Notes under the pieces: generated by a model | What the model was told of the DNA's origin: nothing | What the model saw: only the letters and a program-made list of their open reading frames with translations | Databases searched by the model: none | Program-made: the position numbers and the translations under genes | From: an uncultured Eubacteriales bacterium | GTDB taxonomy: Bacteria; Bacillota; Clostridia; Oscillospirales; CAG-272 | Assembly: GCA_934371135.1 (NCBI GenBank) | Contig: CAKRNO010000024.1 | Coordinates: forward strand, 1 to 19,949 | Direction: 5' to 3' | DNA: 19,949 bases | Shown: positions 8,201-13,385 of the stretch, piece by piece | Position numbering within the stretch: the first letter of the stretch is position 1 | Layout: each line of letters opens with the position of its first letter

Positions 8201-9061
8201 GGTGATCTCACGATACCCCTCATCAAAATCGGAGCCGCACTTATCGCAGTGATAATGCTTGCGCTTGCCCGTTTCCTCGATGAGCGAGCCGTATTCATGC
8301 CCGGTGGCGGGGATGCGGAGTTCCTCCTCGGTTTTCTCCGCACCGTCGATCACATCCGCGCCGCAGGTCTCGCAGTGACCGTGCGCCAGCACGCCATCCT
8401 CCTCGCAGGTGGCGGCGACCTCCCGGATGTCCGTCAGGTCGTGCCCGGCAGGGATGCGCAGCTCCTCCTCGGTCACCTCCTGCTCCCCGATGAAGCAGGC
8501 GCCGCAGTCGTAGCAATAGGTATATGCCCGGCTGCCGGGGGCAGTGCAGGTCTTTTCGACAGCGGGGACGTCCATGGTCCTATGAGTCGCCGGGATGATG
8601 AGATCCTCATCGGAGATGACCTCGCCGCGCAGATAATTGGTTCCACAGTAATCGCAGCGCAGATGCGCCAAAACGCCGTCCTCATGGCAGGAAGCCGGAG
8701 CGGCATTTACCGGGAGCAGCTTATGCTCCGCCTTCGGGATCACGAGATCTGCGGCGGTTTTCTCCACCCCATCGATAAAGATCTTGTTGCACGCCGTGCA
8801 CAGATCGTGCTCCAGCGTACCCTCCGCATTGCAGGACGCAGATACCCCGGCGACGACGGTCAGGGTATGCCCTGCCGGAATCGTCTCGGTCTCTGCGTGA
8901 TCACACTTACGGCAGTAACGCGTCCGTACACCGTCGTGCTCACAGGTGGGCGCGGTCGTGACCGACCAGTCGGCGTACTCGTGCTTGCAGTCGCAGGCGA
9001 CGAGCGAGACGGCGCATACGACCAGCGACAGCACAAGAAAAGCAGCGCATAGTTTCTTCAC
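5240..9061 (-). CDS. Large surface lipoprotein with tandem Cys-rich modules and bacterial Ig-like domains
   Basis: Predicted exported, lipid-anchored protein of 1273 residues; function unknown. The GTG at 9061 is chosen because AAAGGAG (9076-9070) sits eight bases before it; the upstream in-frame ATG at 9079 overlaps that ribosome site. Residues 1-23 form a lipoprotein signal ending in the lipobox LVAC, with Cys23 the anchor. Residues 27-410 are about eight Cys-rich units of 40-50 residues. The full pattern is Cys, 9-10 residues, Cys, two residues, Cys, then an acidic stretch and IPAGH. Later units lose the first Cys or widen the CxxC gap. From about 580 to 860 there are at least two Ig-like stretches with the YxDGT...VTEDMIS pattern of Big_3-type domains. 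The rest is beta-rich and unrecognised, with many Tyr and Asp and no sortase motif. The Cys/His pattern suggests metal binding or disulfides, which is inference. It is monocistronic with its own promoter and looks less GC-rich than the liv genes. Confidence 0.85.
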   Translation of the reverse strand: MKKLCAAFLVLSLVVCAVSLVACDCKHEYADWSVTTAPTCEHDGVRTRYCRKCDHAETETIPAGHTLTVVAGVSASCNAEGTLEHDLCTACNKIFIDGVEKTAADLVIPKAEHKLLPVNAAPASCHEDGVLAHLRCDYCGTNYLRGEVISDEDLIIPATHRTMDVPAVEKTCTAPGSRAYTYCYDCGACFIGEQEVTEEELRIPAGHDLTDIREVAATCEEDGVLAHGHCETCGADVIDGAEKTEEELRIPATGHEYGSLIEETGKRKHYHCDKCGSDFDEGYREITKLDATSHVFGEWHEGTPATCTTPGSRGYYRCTLDPACADFYYDVNYDYIGSTEDCLVIPAGHHYETRYNHESHMSVCTRCGDVEYTYSHSLMDDDAYENVYEIIGDHVYWHCKCAGCGYAAAVDCGPALKGLFVDRTYIIGVDTPATFMINRRTAAGNDGALSLNQYLITPSFYDFLNELEEKPASDFPIKKIFTFSYLGFSQEIEITFDIERLRAFTEYPVYVKGNIDSIDDIEIVLVNNNGDVCRSISLADCEDVDNGGFDVDADLTAGDKTYTLKFTYDGKSYECSFAYAEEQMPLALADDTVDVARGGIPMLSVYYTSGGWGPTIKSLPLLAFTIEEGTFDVNTLGEYTLTVSLGNYLRGTVTISVMDPKTIVRVPDHLTFPAGSPFMRVRVQYLDGTTGYEVITSRMVLNADEDGDGVALDLNLAGEYGITYILNGHVYDAGVVVYNPQNLRVVDMEPCGNMPLTWEYRTTGNGRNDTYELLPDMTGLYFTVTFDDGSQQTIQVTEDMISFDADKVAKAVAQGGSSSFYVSVTYRGYTYRHLRVIPALRLPHRINSLMSGGKWANSIFVCDNALYGNYQLQVCDDNYHAYFYIPLAPSMLYLVTDNEDGSAVVGDTPCDLAGLEKGRYRVAVKYGEADARIYDLCVFGTEDIRREISTYNNDFTYAFIGNREAILESLGEIQFTYREVVRVGRRSYALTEESISFDRLTLGDTSVLDSTDPCEAELKLSYNGAEYTLRFDLVPNLDLYAYKAYIAEHWGETVVVRIYDNGYYRIYGRYGSSVGQCKTVDAHNGVIRLGIDDNMYLLDENSVRLAGWTASLFGEKYSLTPTVYTLNDMQLYVYTHDGISYADAYRYDDYYEEWKLETTYFVEINADGTVTVDGMRFAVGEENALSVIVEGKTQYTYSESEEDNRIEILFNDNGVAYITQTELKPGTGEVLGTMTISYEWSMEDNIISLAYRGYTLMTFKVTDGGLEPEQTIL
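7830..8983 (-). repeat. Tandem Cys-rich (C-x10-C-x2-C ... IPAGH) modules within the surface lipoprotein
   Basis: Encodes residues 27 to about 410. Units 1-5 each carry Cys, 9-10 residues, then CxxC; four of these have CxxDG or CxxPG after the first Cys. Units end in IPAGH, IPKAEH, IPATH or IPATGH. Unit 6 keeps only CDKC, unit 7 has CTLDPAC in place of CxxC, and the last two are shortened (CTRC; CKCAGC). The decay from regular to irregular units runs from N- to C-terminus. Boundaries are approximate. Confidence 0.8.
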
Positions 9062-9148
9062 GGAATTATCTCCTTTCATTTTGCCCGATGTTCATTCTAT
9101 TCCCGCCGCGGGCAAGGCGTGAATATTCCCACAGGTCTTACACCCTGC

Positions 9149-9177
9149 ATCTTAACACATTTTTCACAATTTGTCAA
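9149..9177 (-). promoter_or_regulatory. Promoter of the large surface lipoprotein gene
   Basis: On the minus strand TTGACA (9177-9172), a 17-base spacer and TAAGAT (9154-9149), with TGT directly before the -10 box (extended -10). Predicted start is near 9142, giving a leader of about 80 bases before the GTG at 9061. The identical TGTGTTAAGAT element recurs upstream of pepD at 16249-16259 on the plus strand. Confidence 0.7.
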
Positions 9178-9225
9178 AGAAATCAGCAAAATTGGCGGGG
9201 CGCCCCGGGCAAAAACGCATCATTC

Positions 9226-9249
9226 CGGTGCCGGCAGGCTGCCGTACCG
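9226..9249. repeat. Imperfect inverted repeat between the two lipoprotein genes
   Basis: CGGCAG and CTGCCG flank a single G, extended outward by CGGT and ACCG with a one-base bulge. It lies between the terminator hairpin at 9283-9318 and the promoter at 9149-9177. It may be a protein-binding dyad or part of the 3' end of the upstream gene. Nothing else is evident in the intergenic stretch 9062-9386 beyond this, the promoter and the terminator. Confidence 0.3.
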
Positions 9250-9282
9250 TTTTGAGAGCAGATACAGACACAGTAACAAAAG

Positions 9283-9318
9283 ACGGGGCGGAGCCGCATT
9301 TTTGCGGCTCCGCCCCGT
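9283..9318 (-). terminator. Strong hairpin, terminator of the BspA-like gene; copy 1 of a repeated hairpin
   Basis: Arms ACGGGGCGGAGCCGCA (9283-9298) and TGCGGCTCCGCCCCGT (9303-9318) pair perfectly over 16 bp with a TTTT loop. On the minus strand the stem is followed by CTTTTGTTAC, 68 bases after the stop of the gene at 9387. The right arm is identical over 16 bases to the right arm of the hairpin at 10521-10556. Confidence 0.75.
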
Positions 9319-9386
9319 TCACATCGGAATATACCGTTTTTGTCCAGCTGTCCTTACGGATCAGAAAAGATCACAGGCGAGGTAGA

Positions 9387-10286
9387 TCAACTTTTCCATT
9401 GAGATTTATAGAGCCCCCACTCCAGCCCGTCTTCCCGTCGGAAATACTGCGCAATCGTCGAAGGATCGGATACATCCATTCCCCACCCCGCCGTGTCCTC
9501 AAAATATACATTCTGAAGGCTGTCGCAGTACTGAAAGGCGTTCCCTCCGATCTCGGTCACGCTTGCCGGGATGGTGATCCCGATAAGAGCTGCACAGCCC
9601 CTGAACGCACGCGCACCGATACTCTCGACGCCCGGCGGAAGGATTATTCCGCTAAGGCTTTTGCAGTTGGAAAATGCGTCTGTTCCGATACTGGTGATCC
9701 CGGAGGGGAGCGTAATGCCGGTAAGGCTTTGGCAGTCGTAAAACGTATCTCTCCCGATGCCGGTGATCCCGGCGGGGAGTGTAATGCTGACAAGACTTTT
9801 ACATCCCTCAAATGCACGATCGCCAATGCTCGTTACGCTGTCCGGAATGGTGATCCCGGTAAGACTGGTGCAGTAAGAAAACGCATAGATGCCAATATCG
9901 GTCACACTCGCAGGGACCGTGACATCGACCAGATCAAAATAGCAAGCAAACGCGTTGTATGCAATCTTTGTAACGGCTTTCCCCTCATAGGAAGCAGGGA
10001 TCACGATGGTATCAGACGTTCCGTACGGCACCCCCGACACCTCCCAGGTATTGTCCGATAAAAGCTTATAGACGAGGGGGTCCTTTTCTTCGGGATCTGC
10101 CGTCGGGTCTTCCGATGGCTGCCCGCCCGGTGTATCGTCCGCTGTCGGCTGTTTCCCTGTACTTACCGCGCCGTTGTCACTGTAGCCGCAGGCAGTGAGT
10201 GACAGGAGCAGGGACAGTACCAGCAAAAAAGTGACGAGTGCGGCGATCGCCGGATGCTTCCTCGCGGCTGGGGATCGGTTCATCAT
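9387..10286 (-). CDS. BspA-like leucine-rich repeat (LRR_5) surface lipoprotein
   Basis: Predicted lipid-anchored surface protein of 299 residues. The ATG at 10286 is chosen because AAAGGAG (10299-10293) ends six bases before it; the in-frame ATG at 10310 lies upstream of that site, and a second ATG at 10283 is equally spaced for use. The N-terminus has a basic segment (RSPAARKH), a leucine-rich core and the lipobox LTAC. A low-complexity Asp/Pro/Glu linker follows, then seven consecutive 23-residue repeats of the form VTsIGdxAFxxCxSLxxIxIPxS. This matches the treponemal/BspA leucine-rich repeat family, whose known members include host-protein and matrix adhesins. The protein ends about 35 residues after the last repeat with no cell-wall sorting signal. 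A role in adhesion is inferred from the family only. It is monocistronic, with its own promoter and terminator. Confidence 0.88.
   Translation of the reverse strand: MMNRSPAARKHPAIAALVTFLLVLSLLLSLTACGYSDNGAVSTGKQPTADDTPGGQPSEDPTADPEEKDPLVYKLLSDNTWEVSGVPYGTSDTIVIPASYEGKAVTKIAYNAFACYFDLVDVTVPASVTDIGIYAFSYCTSLTGITIPDSVTSIGDRAFEGCKSLVSITLPAGITGIGRDTFYDCQSLTGITLPSGITSIGTDAFSNCKSLSGIILPPGVESIGARAFRGCAALIGITIPASVTEIGGNAFQYCDSLQNVYFEDTAGWGMDVSDPSTIAQYFRREDGLEWGLYKSQWKS
9492..9974 (-). repeat. Seven 23-codon leucine-rich repeats (69-bp period)
   Basis: In-frame tandem repeats with a 69-base period, each encoding a V/I-x-x-I-G-x-x-x-F-x-x-C-x-x-L core and ending in a Pro-containing strand. Repeats 3-5 are the most alike at both protein and DNA level (recurring GTGATCCCGG and TCCGATACT-type blocks on the plus strand). 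This suggests recent unit duplication. Confidence 0.85.
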
Positions 10287-10377
10287 GTCATTCTCCTTTG
10301 GTCGTTTCATGCGGGTTCAGCCAGGCAGCAGAGCTGCCGTGCGGCGGGTACTCGTGCGACAATTTGACGATAAGTAG

Positions 10378-10406
10378 ATTATAAGCGCAATCTGCGCCGG
10401 CGTCAA
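10378..10406 (-). promoter_or_regulatory. Promoter of the BspA-like lipoprotein gene
   Basis: On the minus strand TTGACG (10406-10401), a 17-base spacer and TATAAT (10383-10378). The predicted start is near 10371, giving an untranslated leader of about 85 bases. That leader carries a small dyad, GGCAGC (10324-10329) and GCTGCC (10333-10338), of unknown role. Confidence 0.8.
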
Positions 10407-10520
10407 TACTGACCTGCTATGGACGGGACTGTCGCCGCAGGATACGTCTTGCATTTCCGATAAACGGCACCCGGGAGGAGCGTTGTTATGTGGCGTCGTC
10501 TTGTTGGGGTCAGAAAAGGC

Positions 10521-10556
10521 ACAGGGTGGAGCCGCTAAAATGCGGCTCCGCCCCGT
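10521..10556 (-). terminator. Hairpin after the split transketolase operon; copy 2 of the repeated hairpin
   Basis: GGGTGGAGCCGC (10524-10535) pairs with GCGGCTCCGCCC (10542-10553) over 12 bp with one wobble, and with two further pairs beyond one mismatch. The loop is TAAAAT. On the minus strand the stem is followed by GTGCCTTTTCTG, about 78 bases after the transketolase stop. It shares TGCGGCTCCGCCCCGT and GGAGCCGC exactly with the hairpin at 9283-9318. The surrounding gap 10407-10633 shows nothing else certain. Confidence 0.6.
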
Positions 10557-10633
10557 GTATATGTGCTTTGCTGGTTTCTTATGTGTGCGGGTGTTCTACG
10601 GTGCCGTACCGGGGCTGTGCCCGCAGGTGTCGC

Positions 10634-11575
10634 TTACTTTTTGCGGGCGATGGCGCGGCGGGCAGCGGCGGCGATCTCCGGCGCGGTGAGCCCGAACTTT
10701 TCGAGCAGGGCCGGGACGGTGCCGCTCTTACCGAACGTATCACGCACGCCGACACGCTCCAGCGGGGTGGGGCAAGCGTCCGCGAGGCACTCCGCAACAG
10801 CGGAGCCGAGCCCGCCGATGATCGAATGTTCCTCCGCGGTGACGACGGCACCCGTCTCCTCGGCACACGAAGTGATGAGGGCGGTATCCAGGGGCTTGAT
10901 GGTGTGGATATTGACGACGCGGGCAGAGACGCCCTCTGCCGCGAGGATCTCTCTCGCCTCCAGTGCGAGGTGCACCATATAGCCCGTTGCGACGAGCGTT
11001 ACATCCCGACCGTCTGCGAGGGTATATCCCTTCCCAATCTCAAAGCGATAGTCGGGGCGGTCGTTCAGCGTCGGTACCGGGGCTCTGCCGAGGCGGATAT
11101 ACATGGGGCCGTCAAAATCGAGGGCGGCGGTCACAGCCGCCTCCGTCTCCACGGCGTCAGCCGGGTTGATGACCGTCATGCCGGGGATGGTGCGCATGAG
11201 CGAGATATCCTCGTTGCACTGGTGGGTGGCGCCGTCCTCCCCGACGGTGATACCGGCGTGGGTGGCGCAGATCTTGACGTTCAGATGCGGGTACGCGATG
11301 GAGTTTCTCACCTGCTCAAACGCGCGCCCGGCGGCGAACATGGCGAAGGTGGAGACGAAAGGCGTGACGCCGGTCGCGGCAATCCCCGCCGCAACGCTCA
11401 TCATATTCCCCTCGGCAATGCCGCAATCAAAGAAACGGTCGGGGAACGCTTTTTTGAACATACCGGTCTTGGTGGCGGCGGCGAGGTCCGCGTCGAGGAC
11501 GACGAAATCCCGCGTAGCACCCAGCTTCACCAGCGTTGCGCCGTAAGCCTCACGGGTAGCGATCTTATCACTCAT
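10634..11575 (-). CDS. tkt: Transketolase, C-terminal subunit (pyrimidine-binding plus C-terminal domains)
   Basis: One half of a two-polypeptide transketolase of 313 residues, which with the upstream gene moves two-carbon ketol units between pentose-phosphate pathway sugars. The Transket_pyr domain occupies about residues 5-170: the FFDCGIAEGNM block has the Glu that activates the thiamine cofactor, followed by THAGITVGEDGATHQ. The Transketolase_C domain follows (VVNIHTIKPLD, then AEEHSIIGGLGSAVAE). Start at the ATG at 11575, which overlaps the stop of the upstream gene as TAATG and has GGAGGAG just upstream. Longer in-frame starts would extend into the upstream gene and lack homology. Split transketolases are common in Clostridia and Archaea. 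In some genomes such pairs act on other ketoses or as DXS-like enzymes, so substrate is inferred. Confidence 0.92.
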   Translation of the reverse strand: MSDKIATREAYGATLVKLGATRDFVVLDADLAAATKTGMFKKAFPDRFFDCGIAEGNMMSVAAGIAATGVTPFVSTFAMFAAGRAFEQVRNSIAYPHLNVKICATHAGITVGEDGATHQCNEDISLMRTIPGMTVINPADAVETEAAVTAALDFDGPMYIRLGRAPVPTLNDRPDYRFEIGKGYTLADGRDVTLVATGYMVHLALEAREILAAEGVSARVVNIHTIKPLDTALITSCAEETGAVVTAEEHSIIGGLGSAVAECLADACPTPLERVGVRDTFGKSGTVPALLEKFGLTAPEIAAAARRAIARKK

Positions 11576-12405
11576 TATTTCTCCTCCCCGCCGAGCTCGG
11601 CGACAGCCTGATGATACTGTTCTTCTTTCGGCGCCTGACCGTGCCAGCCGCACTGGTTCTCCATATACGAAACGCCCTTGCCCTTCACCGAGCGGGCAAT
11701 GATGGCGGTCGGCTTCCCTTTACAGGCGCGCGCGGCGGCAAAGGCAGCCTCAATCTCATCGAAATCGTGCGCGTTGCAGGTGACGACATTCCAGCCGAAG
11801 GCGCGGAACTTCTCGTCGTGCGGCGTGGGGTTCATGACCTCCGTCACGGCGCCGTCGATCTGCAGACCGTTCCAGTCCACAACGGCGACCAGATTGTCAA
11901 GCCCGTAGTGCGCGGCGAACATCGCCGCCTCCCAGACCTGCCCCTCCTCGCTCTCGCCGTCACCGATGACGGTATAGACGCGGAAGTCCTTTTTCAGATA
12001 TTTGCCGGTCAGCGCCATGCCGCAGGCAGCGGAGATGCCGAGCCCGAGAGAGCCAGTGGACATATCGACGCCGGGCGTCCCCTTCATATCCGGGTGCCCC
12101 TGCAGACGGGAGCCGACCTGCCGCAGGGTGGACAGCTCCTCCCACGGGAAATAGCCGCGCGCCGCGAGCGTCGCATACAGCGCCGGGGCGGCGTGCCCTT
12201 TGGAGAGGACAAAACGGTCGCGCCCCTCCCACTTCGGCTCGTCCGGTCTGACGTGCATCTCCTCAAAATAGAGATACGTCAGGATATCCGCGACAGACAG
12301 CGAGCCGCCGGGATGTCCGCTCTTTGCGTGAAAAACGCCGTCGAGTATCCCGAGGCGCACCCGGCGGGCAATGTCCGCGAGGTAGTTTTTTCTCTCCTCA
12401 ACCAT
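11575..12405 (-). CDS. tkt: Transketolase, N-terminal subunit (thiamine diphosphate pyrophosphate-binding domain)
   Basis: The other half of the split transketolase, 276 residues. The thiamine diphosphate motif starts GDGESEEGQVWEA at 148 and closes with Asn179 in VVDWNGLQIDG. SGHPGGSLS (29-37) and SKGHAAPALY (68-77) supply the conserved cofactor and substrate histidines. The ATG at 12405 is chosen because AAAGGGG lies six bases upstream; a GTG at 12423 is in frame but lies upstream of that site. It is first gene of the pair, with its own promoter, and its stop overlaps the next start by one base. Cytosolic; assembles with the downstream gene product. Confidence 0.93.
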   Translation of the reverse strand: MVEERKNYLADIARRVRLGILDGVFHAKSGHPGGSLSVADILTYLYFEEMHVRPDEPKWEGRDRFVLSKGHAAPALYATLAARGYFPWEELSTLRQVGSRLQGHPDMKGTPGVDMSTGSLGLGISAACGMALTGKYLKKDFRVYTVIGDGESEEGQVWEAAMFAAHYGLDNLVAVVDWNGLQIDGAVTEVMNPTPHDEKFRAFGWNVVTCNAHDFDEIEAAFAAARACKGKPTAIIARSVKGKGVSYMENQCGWHGQAPKEEQYHQAVAELGGEEK

Positions 12406-12447
12406 AATGTTCCCCTTTAACACGGTACAAATAAAATATACTTTATT

Positions 12448-12476
12448 ATTTTACATGAGTGCCGATGGAATGTCAA
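12448..12476 (-). promoter_or_regulatory. Promoter of the split transketolase operon
   Basis: On the minus strand TTGACA (12476-12471), a 17-base spacer and TAAAAT (12453-12448). Predicted start is near 12441, with a leader of about 36 bases before the ATG at 12405. Confidence 0.75.
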
Positions 12477-12492
12477 CGCCATTCCGACATTC
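12467..12492. promoter_or_regulatory. Possible operator dyad over the -35 box of the transketolase promoter
   Basis: GGAATG (12467-12472) and CATTCC (12480-12485) form an inverted repeat with a 7-base spacer. GAATGTC (12468-12474) and GACATTC (12486-12492) form a second, overlapping dyad. Both include the -35 hexamer at 12471-12476, where a bound repressor would block polymerase. No regulator gene is adjacent. Confidence 0.35.
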
Positions 12493-12506
12493 TGCGAGCC
12501 TTTTTT

Positions 12507-12543
12507 CACAAAAAGAGCCCCCGGCGGGTCTCCCCGCCGGGGG
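12507..12543 (-). terminator. Rho-independent terminator of the lipid kinase-plsC operon
   Basis: CCCCCGGCGGG (12518-12528) and CCCGCCGGGGG (12533-12543) form a perfect 11-bp stem with a TCTC loop. On the minus strand it is followed by CTCTTTTTGTG. It starts only five bases after the plsC stop and separates this operon from the transketolase promoter. Confidence 0.88.
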
Positions 12544-12548
12544 ATGTC

Positions 12549-13385
12549 TTACGCATTGGACGGTCGCTCGGTCGACTGCCCGAGTGCCGCGAGGAGCGTC
12601 TCCTCGGAAATACGCATGAGCTCCCGCGCGGGGGTCGCGGCGACCTCCTCTGCGGAAATGACGCGCAGAACACGAAGGTGTACGGTATTGCGCCGCACGA
12701 CCACGTGCCCGGCGATCTCCTCCGTCCCCTCCGTCGTCATGAGGACGATCGGCGCGCCCGCCTGCTTCGCCATGAGAAACGCCCCCTCTTTGAAAGGCTT
12801 GGGTCCTCCCTTATAGCTGCGCGTGCCCTCCGGGTAGATCCCGACGTCCAGCCCACGCTCACGCATGAGCGCGGCGGCGCCTTTCAGCGTAGCGAGTGCG
12901 GCGCGCGGATTTTCGCGGTCGATCGGCAGGAAGTGGCACCGACGCACAAACGCACCGGCAATCGGGATACGAAGATTACTCTCCTTGGAAATGTAGACGA
13001 GCGGTCGGCGCGGGAAAGCCACCATCGCCGCCATCGGGTCAAAGTCCGAGCGGTGATTGCTGACCAGCACCATCGGCTCCCGGGGGAGCAGCTCTTTCCC
13101 CTCCACCCTGACGCGGACGTTCAGCACGTCCAGTATCCACGCGACCGAGCGCACCGTCCAGCGGCGCCAGAAGCGGCTCTCGCGCTTCGGCTCCTCCTTC
13201 GGCAGAAAGAGCGAGATCACAAACAGGAGCAGGATGAACAGCACGTTAAGCGCGAGGAACACCCCGGCGCAAACGCCGGCGGAAAACAGCGCCGTCTGCC
13301 ACCACGTCCACGCCGCCGTCGGCACAAGGAAGTCGAGCACCAGCGCCGCCGCGAGTGCCTCTGCGGCGAAGATCCACAGGATCAT
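12549..13385 (-). CDS. plsC: 1-acyl-sn-glycerol-3-phosphate acyltransferase (PlsC family)
   Basis: Membrane-associated acyltransferase that adds the second acyl chain to lysophosphatidic acid, giving phosphatidic acid for phospholipids. It is 278 residues. Two hydrophobic N-terminal segments, about 2-22 and 31-62, should anchor it; the second is long. The catalytic HX4D motif is NHRSDFD with His111 and Asp116. FLPIDRENPR (152-161) and YPEGTRS (184-190) are the substrate-binding blocks, followed by FKEGAFLMAKQAGAPIV. The start overlaps the stop of the upstream lipid kinase as ATGA, so the two are translationally coupled. A terminator follows immediately. The family also includes acyltransferases for other lysolipids, so the exact acceptor is inferred. 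Confidence 0.92.
   Translation of the reverse strand: MILWIFAAEALAAALVLDFLVPTAAWTWWQTALFSAGVCAGVFLALNVLFILLLFVISLFLPKEEPKRESRFWRRWTVRSVAWILDVLNVRVRVEGKELLPREPMVLVSNHRSDFDPMAAMVAFPRRPLVYISKESNLRIPIAGAFVRRCHFLPIDRENPRAALATLKGAAALMRERGLDVGIYPEGTRSYKGGPKPFKEGAFLMAKQAGAPIVLMTTEGTEEIAGHVVVRRNTVHLRVLRVISAEEVAATPARELMRISEETLLAALGQSTERPSNA

Noticed and set aside
9492..9974. CRISPR-like periodic repeats
   Set aside because: The 69-base period is in frame and encodes leucine-rich repeats; there are no identical repeats with unique spacers.
10490..12420. Plus-strand frames opposite the transketolase genes
   Set aside because: Antisense shadows; the minus-strand frames carry intact transketolase motifs.
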